In this document: positions 37,501-46,700 of the stretch, piece by piece | Layout of the letters: each line of letters opens with the position of its first letter | Position numbering within the stretch: the stretch's first letter is position 1 | Assembly: GCF_003343245.1 (NCBI RefSeq) | Contig: NZ_CP024901.1 | Coordinates: 1,364,001 to 1,428,000 of the forward strand | From: Photorhabdus laumondii subsp. laumondii | GTDB lineage: Bacteria > Pseudomonadota > Gammaproteobacteria > Enterobacterales > Enterobacteriaceae | DNA: 64,000 bases | Direction: 5' to 3' | Notes under the pieces: model-generated | What the model was told of the DNA's origin: nothing | What the model saw: only the letters and a program-made list of their open reading frames with translations | The model's database searches: none | Translations under genes and position numbers: made by a program

Positions 37501-39600
37501 GCTATTATTCAAAAAGAAATGCCGAGGTTTCCGAGGAAAAGCACGCAATATCTCTATTGGTCTCAGCAACAAGCAGCAATATCTCCCCAAATACTTCCTC
37601 CGATCCAGTTAACTGCACCAATTGATGTGGTACAGGTGAATAGTCATGTAAGTAACCTTTATGGCAAACGTTCGGTTGCTGAGGTCAAGTTATCTGAGTC
37701 AGAAACACAATATATTCAGGAAATTTCGGCATTAGTGCCTAACGGAGGAATACCTGCGGTTCTTTTGACGGGACTTGCAAATACCATTGCTGTTGAACAG
37801 GGTAACGGTCAACTCTTGATTGAGTTGGAAGGTTATGGCAGGCAAGAGGAAAACAAGTCTATTGACGTAATGCGAACTGTGGGGTGGTTTACAACAATAG
37901 GCCCCTTTGTGCTACCGGTCAATGCTATGGTTACGGTAGTCGAAGTTGCGACTGCAATGGTTGAAGCTAGTCCCTATATCAAGACCCATTTACAACAAAC
38001 TTATGTTATGGAGCAGAATCCAAATATTGGATTCAACTATTTAGGGCGCTTCAATACGAAGCAGCAGAATGATGGCTTTTTCAGTGTAGAAGAAGATATT
38101 GGAATGCGGCGGGCAGCAACGGGGCACCGTCCACTGGAATGGGAAATCAATGCGGCCATCGTTGATGGGAAACTGATTATTACCCTTGAGTACATCCCCT
38201 CCCGTCATAATGAAGCTGCAATTAATGTGTTGTTAGCCAAGTGGAAGAGTGCACTAACCAAAGTCAGATATGCACCGAATGAATTAAGTGATCTGGCCCC
38301 TTTGACACCAGCTCAGCATGCCTTTTTTGAGCGTGATAATCCAAATGAAAATCATTGTAATCATGGTGTGTTGTTTACACTGAGTCGCACTTTGTCATTG
38401 GAGACTGTTGAACAGGCAGCAGCAGCGCTATTGGCCCGATTCCCTATTTTGGGAGCCAGCTTTATGGTTACTACATTGGGGAGGTGGCAAGGAATTAACC
38501 CGCAAGCCCGTATCGCAATTGAACAATTTGAATTGCAGCAGATAGCCCTAAATAGCTTATCGCAGAAAATTACTGAGTTAGCGAATATAGGTCATAAGTC
38601 GTTAGATCTGCTGAATGGGCCAATCTGCCGCATACAACTTTATCGAACTGCTCATAATTTGCCGGACAAGTTGTTGATTATAGTTCACCACTTGGTAGTC
38701 GATCCTTATTCCTGGGATTTACTTACAGAGGATTTAGCGGCGTTGCTTGGCGGAGCTGAAGCCCATGAATTAGATATTCCGACAACTTCGTATCTCGCTT
38801 GGGCCAGGCGTTTACACCGATTGGTGCAGGATGATCCAGCGTTGTTTGGTGTTCATTATTGGCTTTCACAACCTTATGAACAGGCACAGCAGTTAGTAAG
38901 TACGGATGCTATTGGCATTGAGGCGAATAGGGTTGAGCAAACAACAGTATTTGATGAAGTACAGACTCAGCAGTTTTTAAAACCATCTGAGCACAGTCAA
39001 CTTCCCGTACTTGCCCGATTACTGACTCTGCTTGCGCGGTCTTTAGAAAGCCATTTTCTTTCCAGTGCCAACAATATCCTTGTTGAGTTGGGAGGACATG
39101 GTCGAGAAGACCTATTCGACGAAGTTGATTTAGGACGCACTATCGGCTGGTTTACATGTGGTTTTCCGTTCCTGTTGCCCTTTTCGATGGGACGCAGTTT
39201 TGATGAACATGCAACTGATGTGGCGCGGTTGTTACGTGAGGTACCTGTTCGAGGGTTTGGCTTTGAAGCACTTCGCTATCTTTCTGTTAATCCTAAAATC
39301 ACCGAAAAATTAAAGGCAATTCCTCGACCACAATTAAGACTGGATTTTGAAGGAGAGCTTTTATTTCTGAATACACCTGATGAGGAGAAAGTTAATCCGA
39401 TCTTTATTGATATCACCACAGAGGGAACGGGTTACTGGAAGCCTCAGGTAACACCGATGGATTATTTGCTTTGCTTTAACATCAGTGTGAATGATGGGCA
39501 GATGGAAATTCGTGCTCAATTTGCAGGTGATGTCATGCCAAAAGAGCAAATAAAAACGGTCCTATCTGAATTTAATGAACGGATAACTCATAAAAATTAA
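34591..39600 (+). CDS. NRPS: half-C - A(Dab) - T - E - E-like
   Basis: 1669 residues; GTG at 34591 or ATG at 34603. Residues about 10-220 resemble only the C-terminal lobe of a C domain and lack HHxxxDG. A domain about 230-740 (FTSGSTGLPKG, FDISVW, NAYGPAECTDD, MYRTGDRGRW, CNANGKVDRKQL). Its pocket reads DIWEITADDK, similar to recalled diaminobutyrate codes of pseudomonad NRPSs. T domain has Ser in LGGDSIIGI (about 777). E domain 1 about 845-1290 (HHLIVDQVSW, RTVGWFTTIGP, NIGFNYLGRF). A second E-like domain about 1290-1660 follows (HHLVVDPYSW, GGHGRED, RTIGWFTCGFP). Tandem E domains at a C-terminus are unusual. No thioesterase is present. Confidence 0.88.
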   Translation: MDKKMTTMKLIDREYWLMRVGDLTKAAATTADIFPHHEGSLVSAQCPLFPTVTDRLKQVAGNSELLTWAILAAVTSIVLRRIGGVSSVVLHINTEQGKRLPVLLTVPPAVTFREWLSHVRMAAVEAINHGSIDKALLMPFLEHFMPIVVNCAQTETGIAIELIDGVVSVSGIVAATQTLHHLAAGIATLLNKGLFDLDICLNNMAIVDDAMQTKLLARFNSQPDYSSGKSFYRLVLEQAESNPHAIALRDKTESLTYRELFQLALSVALKLKNAGISADDIVALSAPRSARFIAVATGIFFSGGAYLPIDPTLPKARQQHMLKHAKALIADHVVDMPQIVWFSFSELSFQSPVLVDGDEIKLLNQQVTEPSPSELAYVIFTSGSTGLPKGVGIEHRSFLNLLVFQVQNCELKLGVTLPQTAPISFDISVWQMFTGLTVGATVSIVSDDVVKDPQELIQYIIEQKFEYIELVPSLIAVILDILEQSISLKMRVQRQLRGMISTGEVLSTDLARRWHQCMPMVTLLNAYGPAECTDDVTQGKVEEQSDGLYCPVGTPLPNVTIYVLDKDFQLVPPMVGGEIFVGGPNVGRGYIGSNRFTAAAFLPDPFLPVPGARMYRTGDRGRWREDGILECLGRADNQVKIRGRRVELGEIEAVLANHPDVAMCAVELVDMSGFEQLSAFVTQTSDTVVDARSLSKFLAEQLPDYMVPSKFYFLDALLCNANGKVDRKQLKALAKQQPESASYVAPRSKLEQQLCDLWCKYLKLAKVGITDDFFALGGDSIIGIRLIHEAGSLGINLRPRHVLEHPTIASLAKLASTKGEMAANSTPRIEKAPLTSIQQWFFEQRFSEQHHWNQSHVISTTEPLNAEALSLAIQSLVEHHEQLRVCFPKEKGKHYQALRSPYDNLLWFAESDCSEETIANEAHASLSIEEGPLLRIVMLDDFRVLLTLHHLIVDQVSWQILLEDLETAYQAIIQKEMPRFPRKSTQYLYWSQQQAAISPQILPPIQLTAPIDVVQVNSHVSNLYGKRSVAEVKLSESETQYIQEISALVPNGGIPAVLLTGLANTIAVEQGNGQLLIELEGYGRQEENKSIDVMRTVGWFTTIGPFVLPVNAMVTVVEVATAMVEASPYIKTHLQQTYVMEQNPNIGFNYLGRFNTKQQNDGFFSVEEDIGMRRAATGHRPLEWEINAAIVDGKLIITLEYIPSRHNEAAINVLLAKWKSALTKVRYAPNELSDLAPLTPAQHAFFERDNPNENHCNHGVLFTLSRTLSLETVEQAAAALLARFPILGASFMVTTLGRWQGINPQARIAIEQFELQQIALNSLSQKITELANIGHKSLDLLNGPICRIQLYRTAHNLPDKLLIIVHHLVVDPYSWDLLTEDLAALLGGAEAHELDIPTTSYLAWARRLHRLVQDDPALFGVHYWLSQPYEQAQQLVSTDAIGIEANRVEQTTVFDEVQTQQFLKPSEHSQLPVLARLLTLLARSLESHFLSSANNILVELGGHGREDLFDEVDLGRTIGWFTCGFPFLLPFSMGRSFDEHATDVARLLREVPVRGFGFEALRYLSVNPKITEKLKAIPRPQLRLDFEGELLFLNTPDEEKVNPIFIDITTEGTGYWKPQVTPMDYLLCFNISVNDGQMEIRAQFAGDVMPKEQIKTVLSEFNERITHKN

Positions 39601-39601
39601 T

Positions 39602-41356
39602 ATGAAAATACAAACGAATATGCAAGGTATGAATTCTCCTAACCCATTAACAGGTTTTAAGTTGCTTTGGCAGAGCGCCCGGACAATGAAAAAAGCCATT
39701 ATTGGCACCTTTCTGGCATTAGTTGTCACACTGGTTTGTGATTTAGCGGGGCCATTTGTGATCCGTCATTACATTGATAAAGCGACCGCAGGTACTTTTG
39801 TTTATGAACTTGTCCTCTTGGCTTTAGGATACGCAATCATCTCTTTTGCCGGTGTTATCGCTGGTCTGGTTACCAGTTATTGCAGTACCAGTGCAGGTTG
39901 GGGTATTGCCGATGCGTTTAGGCGTCAGCTATTTCATCATGTTGTGCACAATCGGTCTATCCTGCAAATTGAAAGTGAAGCTCAGGGTAAGCTCCTTGAA
40001 AAGATTGAGGGGAATGCGGACATTATTGGAAAAACTATTGCGGAATCCGGATTCCGAATTATAGGCAATATCGCATTAGCATTAGGTACTTTGGTGATTT
40101 TGTTTTCTATTATCCCAGAAGTAGGTATCGCAATTACCGTGTTAGTTCTCGTTGTGGCTTATGTTCTGGTGAAACTTACTAACCTTGCAGTAGTGCGATG
40201 GAAAAAAGCCCGTGAAGAGAAAGCCCACATATTTGGTTTTATCGGCGATGCTCTTGCTGCGAAAGATGATTTGCATTCATTGGGAAGACGCCGTTGGCCT
40301 GCTTTGCAACTACAGAAGATGCTTTCTGGCTTATTAAAAATGGAACGTAAAGCCTATGTCAGCGGACGCATATTTTGGCCGATTACCCAGCTATTTTTTG
40401 CCTTGAGTTTTGGCCTGGGTTTTGGATTTGGGCTGCAATTACTCGGTCATAACAGTATCAGTATTGGTACGTTAACCATGATTTATCTTTATGTTGACCG
40501 ACTCAGAGAGCCAATGGAAGAGATGTCTTCGGAGGTAGATCAGGTACAACAATTGATGGCGACCTTATCACTGGTAGTCAAGATGTTGCGAGATGAGGAG
40601 AAAGTCAATCACAACAGTGTAGAGAATCAGCTACCTGAAGGCCCCCTGTCAGTTCAATTTGATCAGGTTGACTTTCGCTATGAAAGTCAGGGTAAGCAAG
40701 TCTTACATAACGTGAGCTTCAGTGTGGACGCTGGAAGCAAAGTAGGCATTGTTGGGCGCACGGGGGCAGGTAAAAGCACATTACTCAATCTCATGTGTGG
40801 GTTGGCTCAGCCTGATAGCGGACGGGTTACTCTTGCTGGTGTTGAGGTCACTTCCATTCATCCTGATGAATTTGCCAATCGTGTGGCAGTGTTAAGCCAA
40901 AAAGCGTATCTCTTTTCAGCAACACTACGCGAAAATTTAACTCTGTTCGATAACAGCATTTCAGATGATGCAATTTGGTGCGCGCTCGAAGAGTTAGAGA
41001 TCCATAAATGGGCGAAGACATTACCAGAGGGGCTGGATACTTTGGTGGGGGTTGGGGGGCGTTCATTGTCGGAAGGGGAAGTCCAAATGATTGCCGGGGT
41101 AAGAACCATGCTTCAAGACGCACAATTAATCATTATCGATGAAGGCACCTCGCTATTAGATCCTCGCACTGAGCAGAGTTGGATGAGATTACTGGAAAAA
41201 ATTAGCGCTAATCGTACCGTGATCATCGTTGCCCATCGCCTGCACACATTATCCACTGCTGACCAAGTCATTATCATGAATGAAGGCCGTGTCGAGGAAC
41301 TCCTTCATGGCGCAGGGATCAAAACGTTAACAAAACATAGGGAACTTATATCATGA
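39602..41356 (+). CDS. ABC exporter half-subunit 1 (catalytic Walker B, degenerate signature)
   Basis: A 584-residue TMD-NBD half-transporter. The membrane domain covers about residues 30-320. The nucleotide-binding domain has Walker A GRTGAGKST (about 385), Walker B LIIIDEGTSLLD with catalytic Glu, and a degenerate signature LSEGE instead of LSGGQ. It starts 1 bp after the NRPS stop and overlaps the second half-transporter by 4 bp (ATGA). It probably exports the peptide product or a precursor as a heterodimer with the next gene product. Confidence 0.9.
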   Translation: MKIQTNMQGMNSPNPLTGFKLLWQSARTMKKAIIGTFLALVVTLVCDLAGPFVIRHYIDKATAGTFVYELVLLALGYAIISFAGVIAGLVTSYCSTSAGWGIADAFRRQLFHHVVHNRSILQIESEAQGKLLEKIEGNADIIGKTIAESGFRIIGNIALALGTLVILFSIIPEVGIAITVLVLVVAYVLVKLTNLAVVRWKKAREEKAHIFGFIGDALAAKDDLHSLGRRRWPALQLQKMLSGLLKMERKAYVSGRIFWPITQLFFALSFGLGFGFGLQLLGHNSISIGTLTMIYLYVDRLREPMEEMSSEVDQVQQLMATLSLVVKMLRDEEKVNHNSVENQLPEGPLSVQFDQVDFRYESQGKQVLHNVSFSVDAGSKVGIVGRTGAGKSTLLNLMCGLAQPDSGRVTLAGVEVTSIHPDEFANRVAVLSQKAYLFSATLRENLTLFDNSISDDAIWCALEELEIHKWAKTLPEGLDTLVGVGGRSLSEGEVQMIAGVRTMLQDAQLIIIDEGTSLLDPRTEQSWMRLLEKISANRTVIIVAHRLHTLSTADQVIIMNEGRVEELLHGAGIKTLTKHRELIS

Positions 41357-42999
41357 CGGGGTTAACCCACTTTTTCCCATCAAAAATGTTGCCTTCTTTA
41401 CTGAGTTTAGTGCGCAGATTTTCCTTTCTTTACTTCATCAGCATGGTTATATGGACGCTGATCCACGGCTTACCTTTGGTCGTTGGTTTTGCCATCAGCC
41501 AGCTTCTTGATAGTGCTGTTATCGATCCCGTAGGCTCAGCGGTTTGGTGGCTATTGGCATTGGCGGTAGGCTCAATGGTATTACGCTCAGTGATACTGAT
41601 TTTTGGCTTACAGATTGATTTTACCCTTATTTTTAAGGTCAGCGCATATCTTAAACAACGCATTCTGGAGGGAATAAATTGCAGCCACTCTGGCGCGGAT
41701 CTGGGTCTTTCTCAAGGGGATATGCTCAACCGTATTCGTAATGACAGTGATGAAGTAGCCTCTTTTCTCGGTTGGACAGCGGATTTCTTCTACCGAGCGG
41801 TACTATTGTTGATAGCACTTGTGGTGTTGCTGAGTACTGACATTGTGACGACATTGGCGCTTTTACCGATGGCTGGTGGTTTGTGGCTGGGCATAGCTCT
41901 CAAACATAAGGTCGGAGCATTACAGGAGGAGAAACGTCAATATCAAGGCCAAATTGCGGGTCGTATCACCGACATATTGGCAGGAATCCGTGACCTTCGC
42001 CTTGGTGGAAAGTTGGATCTGCATATTGAGCGACTTTCGGCAAGTTTTGAACGTCGTCGGGCGGTGCAGGCAAAGCATCAAATGTTCACTGATCTGCTGT
42101 CGGGGCTATTTCGTAACATCGTGATGCTAGGTACATCTATTGTTTTGATTATTGTCAGTACCCGAATTGTCAGTGGCGATTTCACTATTGGTAAATTGGC
42201 TCTGTTTTTGACTTATATCGGTTGGGTCAGTGAGCAGATCTTCTTTTTCGGTCGCGCCTTGGCTAACTATAAAAATGCCGATGTCTGCTACGAGCGAATT
42301 CAGCCACTGTTACAGACAGAGCAGCCTGCCAGCGAAGCCCCTATTGCTGATGACATCCTGAAATCACTGACAGTGAGGGGGCTTTGTTGCAATAGCGATA
42401 CGCAACCTATTTCGTTTACAGCCACACCCAATCAACTGATTGTCGTTAATGGAGAAGTGGGTTCCGGTAAAAGTCGTATGCTTCGCGGTCTGCTCGCGCT
42501 GGAACGACACTTATCAGGAAGTGTGCTTTGGAATAACAAAGAAGTTTGTGGAGACGTCGATTGGTGGCAAAGCCCTAAAGTTACTTATGCCCGTCAAGGT
42601 GCTGGCTTTGTTGGCGGTACTGTTCGAGATAACTTGGCACTGGGTAACGACGCTGTCAGTGATGAAACTATGGAGCGGGCGTTAACGGCAGTATATCTGA
42701 AACCGGGTTCATCTGATCTTCCTGAAGGGCTTGATACTGTGCTGGGGTCCGGTAGTGTCAAACAGTTATCAGGAGGCCAGCGCCAACGTTTGACATTGGC
42801 CCGTATGCTATGTCATTCAGCCGAAGTTTATGTCGTCGATGATTGCGATTCATCTCTGGATACTGATACCGCCCGAGCCATATGGTCAGCACTGCCTAAA
42901 AAGTGGTCGGGGATCTGGATTGTAGCCTCGCAAAATATTGACCTGCTTGCTCAGGCGGATCAAGTGGTGACTATCAAACGGCGGAGCGAAACATCATGA
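41353..42999 (+). CDS. ABC exporter half-subunit 2 (degenerate Walker B, canonical signature)
   Basis: A 548-residue TMD-NBD half-transporter. Walker A is GEVGSGKSRM, signature LSGGQRQRLTLARM, and Walker B YVVDDCDSSLD with Asp where the catalytic Glu normally sits. Paired with the upstream subunit this gives one canonical and one degenerate ATP site, the pattern of heterodimeric ABC exporters. The start overlaps the previous stop, and the stop overlaps the mbtH-like start (both ATGA). Confidence 0.9.
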   Translation: MTGLTHFFPSKMLPSLLSLVRRFSFLYFISMVIWTLIHGLPLVVGFAISQLLDSAVIDPVGSAVWWLLALAVGSMVLRSVILIFGLQIDFTLIFKVSAYLKQRILEGINCSHSGADLGLSQGDMLNRIRNDSDEVASFLGWTADFFYRAVLLLIALVVLLSTDIVTTLALLPMAGGLWLGIALKHKVGALQEEKRQYQGQIAGRITDILAGIRDLRLGGKLDLHIERLSASFERRRAVQAKHQMFTDLLSGLFRNIVMLGTSIVLIIVSTRIVSGDFTIGKLALFLTYIGWVSEQIFFFGRALANYKNADVCYERIQPLLQTEQPASEAPIADDILKSLTVRGLCCNSDTQPISFTATPNQLIVVNGEVGSGKSRMLRGLLALERHLSGSVLWNNKEVCGDVDWWQSPKVTYARQGAGFVGGTVRDNLALGNDAVSDETMERALTAVYLKPGSSDLPEGLDTVLGSGSVKQLSGGQRQRLTLARMLCHSAEVYVVDDCDSSLDTDTARAIWSALPKKWSGIWIVASQNIDLLAQADQVVTIKRRSETS

Positions 43000-43175
43000 A
43001 TTACAGGGTGGTATGTAACAAAGAGGGTAAGCACTCCATTTGGCCTGAAGGGCGGATATTACCGTTAGGGTGGCAAAATGTGGGTTTTTCGGGATCAGAA
43101 CAAGAATGCCTGGATTGGATAGCTACATATTGGAGTGATCCTAAATTGAAAGTTTCCGCAGAGACGTTGGAATGA
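42996..43175 (+). CDS. stand-alone MbtH-like protein (short)
   Basis: 59 residues, starting ATG inside the previous stop (ATGA) and ending inside the next start (ATGA). MbtH-like proteins bind and activate or stabilise NRPS A domains. The N-terminal signature is intact: NKEGKHSIWP, then LPLGWQNVGFSG, then CLDWI. The usual C-terminal WTDMRP is degenerate here (YWSDPK). A second MbtH module with the complementary pattern is fused to the ATP-grasp protein two genes on. Confidence 0.88.
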   Translation: MNYRVVCNKEGKHSIWPEGRILPLGWQNVGFSGSEQECLDWIATYWSDPKLKVSAETLE

Positions 43176-43936
43176 AACGTGTTCAACTGACGCCAGGATT
43201 ATGGAATTACTGCGATCGACAGCAGACGACAATGACTGTTGTGATTGCGCCTTTTGGCGGCGGCAGTGCTTATTCTATGACCGACTGGGTTCAGCAACTG
43301 TTGACTGATAGTTATCGAGTGCTGGTGCTTCAGTATCCGGGACGAGGTTCTCGAAGTATTGAACCACTCCCTTTATGTATAAGAGATTTGGTGGCTACCG
43401 CGGCAAAAGATGTATTGCTGCATACACAGGGGCCTCTTCTTCTTATTGGTCATAGTATGGGCGCTTTGTTATGTCATGAACTGGCATTACTTTTAGAACA
43501 AGCTAACCGAACCGTTGAATATTTGGTCTTATCAGCAGCACGTCCACCACATTTGAATAGTATGGTGCCAGAAGAGATACTCCGTATGAGCCGGGAAGCT
43601 TGGATTGAAGAGCTAAAAACCAATATAGGAAATGAAGATAAGAAACTGCTTCATGCGGATGTGCTTGATCTCATGTTGCCTGTATTGCGTGCTGATTATT
43701 TGTTAGTGGCTGAGCACAAACAAGCCAGTGGCAAGGTACATTGCCCTATTTTAGCCATTGGCGGTGATCGTGACCCGTGGGTGAGCCCATATCATTTACA
43801 AGAGTGGCAATCGCTGACACATGATTCTTGCCAATTAGTCATGTTCCCTGGAGATCACTTCTATTATCGAGATCAGCTTTACGACATTTATTTGTATATC
43901 CGTCAAACTTGCTTAAAAGAAGGAAGTCTGCGCTAA
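43172..43936 (+). CDS. type II thioesterase
   Basis: A 254-residue alpha/beta-hydrolase of the RifR/GrsT type, which removes wrong or stalled acyl groups from NRPS/PKS carriers. The nucleophile elbow is [11 protein letters not shown]. The acid and base residues are in GGDRDPWV and [22 protein letters not shown] and LQYPGRGSR are family blocks. Start and stop overlap the neighbouring genes by a few bases, so it is translationally coupled within the operon. It is not a releasing in-line TE. Confidence 0.92.
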   Translation: MKRVQLTPGLWNYCDRQQTTMTVVIAPFGGGSAYSMTDWVQQLLTDSYRVLVLQYPGRGSRSIEPLPLCIRDLVATAAKDVLLHTQGPLLLIGHSMGALLCHELALLLEQANRTVEYLVLSAARPPHLNSMVPEEILRMSREAWIEELKTNIGNEDKKLLHADVLDLMLPVLRADYLLVAEHKQASGKVHCPILAIGGDRDPWVSPYHLQEWQSLTHDSCQLVMFPGDHFYYRDQLYDIYLYIRQTCLKEGSLR

Positions 43937-45459
43937 TGAGTGATGAAAATACCCAAACACAAATGAAGTATTCATCCCGTTTTGAAGGTTTGACGGATGA
44001 ATATTTGGTTGTAATAAATGATGAAGAGCAATATGCCTGTGTTCATTCTGAATGGCCTGTCGCTACCGGATGGCGAGCGACCGGTTTTAGTGGGACGCAA
44101 GAAGCATGTAAAAAATGGATTGAAGAAGTTTGGACCGATATGCGCCCGGCTTCTCTGCGTAATGGCCCACAATCCTTTGATAATCAACCTCTGATAGTGA
44201 TTTATGATGAAGGCGCAGCCCTTCCCAAAGATATTGTCACTGAATTGAATGGGGTTGCACCACTTGTACTTGTTATCAATTCAAACGAACACACAAGAGA
44301 GCGCATATCCTACTTTTCACGATTTGGTCACGTAGTTGATGGTTCTGATATTGCAAGGGCGGTATCAGAACTTGCTCACCTTAATCCTGCGGGGATTGTG
44401 ACATTTAGTGAGCGTGCCTTACGTCTTACAGCTACGCTGGCAAAACACTTGAATTTGCCTTTTCACAATCTCGAAACGGTCTATCGGCTTACTGACAAAT
44501 ATAAGCAGCGAGTGGCTTTACAAGAGGCTGGCATTGAGTCGATAAGATTCTACCTCATTAACACTGTGTCAGATTGGGAGCAAGCTGTTGAACAGGTTTG
44601 TCTTCCCGCAGTGTTAAAACCAGCCTATGGTGGTGGCAGCATCGATACTTATCTTATTGAAGATCCGCAAACAGGAAAGAGCCTTGTAGAAAAACTGCTT
44701 TCAAATAAACAGGTTGGATTTGATGGTGGTCGTTCACTGGTATTGGAAGAGTTCCTCCAGGGGCGGCCATCGTTGCCTTTTGGTGACTATGTCTCGGTTG
44801 AGAGCTTGGTGGTTAACGGAGAGATTAAGCATATAAATGTGACCGGCAAGATGCCACTTAGTCCCCCTTTTCGTGAATATGGTCATATCTGGCCATCAGT
44901 TTTAAGTGATAGTGAACAAAACCAAATCTATGCATTAACGTCAAGTGCCATCAACGTGTTAGGGGTTAATCGGGGGATCACCCATACCGAGCTGAAGTTG
45001 ACCGAGCAGGGACCCAGGATCATTGAAGTAAATGGCCGAGTGGGCGGGGGTATCAACGAGATGGCCAAAATCAGCCTCAATATTAGTCTGCTTGAAATGG
45101 CTGCACGATTAGCGCTGGGAAAAATGATTGATCTCCCTGTGTTCAATCCTGAGCACGTCTATTTCAATATCTGCCATATTGCGCCAACACGTCCATGTGA
45201 AATTCTCCGAATTAATGGGGAAGATGAACTTCTCTCTCTTGAGGGTGTATCGTCATATCGCCCATATGTATGGGCAGGAGCTACTTTGCCGGGAGGCTCA
45301 CAAACCAATGAAATTAACATGGTGTTGGGCAAAGTGGATAACCATAAGGCATTTCTGGATATTTATCAGCGTATGGGGCAGTGCTTGCGTTTTCATGTTC
45401 GATTTATGGACAGTGAAGCCGTTCAAATTCTTGATGCGCATGAATTGGGGGCGATATGA
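43936..45459 (+). CDS. MbtH - ATP-grasp fusion ligase
   Basis: 507 residues, ATG overlapping the thioesterase stop (TAATG). Residues about 20-70 are an MbtH-like module: [22 protein letters not shown], and perfect [12 protein letters not shown], though the SLWP position reads ACVH. About 190-430 is an ATP-grasp domain ([62 protein letters not shown]), of the kind that forms amide bonds via acyl phosphates, e.g. dipeptide ligases. A joined MbtH/ATP-grasp chain is unusual. It may modify or release the product; the substrate is unknown. Confidence 0.85.
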   Translation: MSDENTQTQMKYSSRFEGLTDEYLVVINDEEQYACVHSEWPVATGWRATGFSGTQEACKKWIEEVWTDMRPASLRNGPQSFDNQPLIVIYDEGAALPKDIVTELNGVAPLVLVINSNEHTRERISYFSRFGHVVDGSDIARAVSELAHLNPAGIVTFSERALRLTATLAKHLNLPFHNLETVYRLTDKYKQRVALQEAGIESIRFYLINTVSDWEQAVEQVCLPAVLKPAYGGGSIDTYLIEDPQTGKSLVEKLLSNKQVGFDGGRSLVLEEFLQGRPSLPFGDYVSVESLVVNGEIKHINVTGKMPLSPPFREYGHIWPSVLSDSEQNQIYALTSSAINVLGVNRGITHTELKLTEQGPRIIEVNGRVGGGINEMAKISLNISLLEMAARLALGKMIDLPVFNPEHVYFNICHIAPTRPCEILRINGEDELLSLEGVSSYRPYVWAGATLPGGSQTNEINMVLGKVDNHKAFLDIYQRMGQCLRFHVRFMDSEAVQILDAHELGAI

Positions 45460-46691
45460 ATCTTATTTCAAACGTAGCTAAAGTGCCGGATAACATAAAT
45501 CTCACTGACCCCCTGACTCATTTACGTCCTGATATAGATAACATCTGGCGGCAATTACGTAATGAGTCACCTGTCGCTTGGCATCCTGCGGTCAATGGTC
45601 AATCAGGATTTTGGGTTGTCAGCACCCATGAGTTAGCTATGCGGGTTTACCGTGATAGTCAAACCTTTACCTCTGTTCGTGGAAATGTCATGGCTACACT
45701 GTTACATGATGGAGACACAGCGGGTGGTCGCATGCTTGCAGTGTCTGATGGAGATAGACACCGTCAAATCCGTAAAGAGTTGTTAAAGTCTTTCAGCCCT
45801 AAGAACCTGATGTCGGTACAGAAAAGAATCAAAAATGCGATGCATGAGCTTGTACGTAATGCAGTAACATCCGGGCAATGTGACTTTGCCACTGATGTAG
45901 CACCACATATTCCGTTAGCGGCCATATGTGACATTTTAAAAGTTCCAGAATCGGATCGAGCAAAACTATTTGTCAATGCAAGTGCAGCACTGGCTTCGAA
46001 CTCTTTGTCAGTTGATAAAGTAGATACCCGCCTCGCCAGAAATGAAGTGTTGATGTATTTCTATAAATGTATTCAGACTCGCAAAATCGCGCCATTGGAA
46101 GATGATCTTATAAGTAACCTGATAGCAATGACTCAAAACTCCCTGGCATTAACAGAAGAAGAACTCGTCTTCAATTGTTATAGCGTGTTACTGGGTGGCG
46201 ATGAAACAACTCGGTTGGCATTGATAGGGATCATAAAAGCATTTGCCGAATATCCAGAATGCTGGGCTCAATTGCGACGTGGTGAAGCAGAAATTAGTAA
46301 GGCAGTAGAGGAGTTGTTGCGATGGACCACGCCGGCTTTACATGGTGGTCGGACCGCAACGGTAGATGTTGAATTAGGCGGTCAGCAGATTAGGGCTGGT
46401 GATATTGTCATTGTTTGGAATCGGTCTGCTAACTTTGATGAAACCGTCTTTACTAAACCCAATCAGCTTGATCTGAATCGGAGTGATAATCGGCATATTT
46501 CTTTTTCATATGGGGCTCATTTTTGCCTTGGTGCCGCTCTTGCCAGAATAGAAATTATTGCACTGCTGGAGGCGCTTGTGGAGCTCGTTGATCAGATCTC
46601 TTTGAGTGGAGAACCCAGCCCTATCTATTCGACTTTTCTATCTGGTTACCATCGCTTGCCAGTCAAATTGACTGCTGCACATTATTCATAG
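45456..46691 (+). CDS. cytochrome P450
   Basis: A 411-residue soluble bacterial P450. The I-helix oxygen-binding motif is LLGGDETTR. The ExxR region lies in [15 protein letters not shown]. The haem-thiolate loop [15 protein letters not shown] carries the ligating Cys. The start overlaps the ATP-grasp stop (ATGA), so it belongs to the same operon and probably oxidises the peptide or a carrier-bound amino acid. No dedicated ferredoxin gene is nearby. Confidence 0.93.
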   Translation: MNLISNVAKVPDNINLTDPLTHLRPDIDNIWRQLRNESPVAWHPAVNGQSGFWVVSTHELAMRVYRDSQTFTSVRGNVMATLLHDGDTAGGRMLAVSDGDRHRQIRKELLKSFSPKNLMSVQKRIKNAMHELVRNAVTSGQCDFATDVAPHIPLAAICDILKVPESDRAKLFVNASAALASNSLSVDKVDTRLARNEVLMYFYKCIQTRKIAPLEDDLISNLIAMTQNSLALTEEELVFNCYSVLLGGDETTRLALIGIIKAFAEYPECWAQLRRGEAEISKAVEELLRWTTPALHGGRTATVDVELGGQQIRAGDIVIVWNRSANFDETVFTKPNQLDLNRSDNRHISFSYGAHFCLGAALARIEIIALLEALVELVDQISLSGEPSPIYSTFLSGYHRLPVKLTAAHYS

Positions 46692-46700
46692 GAATAAATA

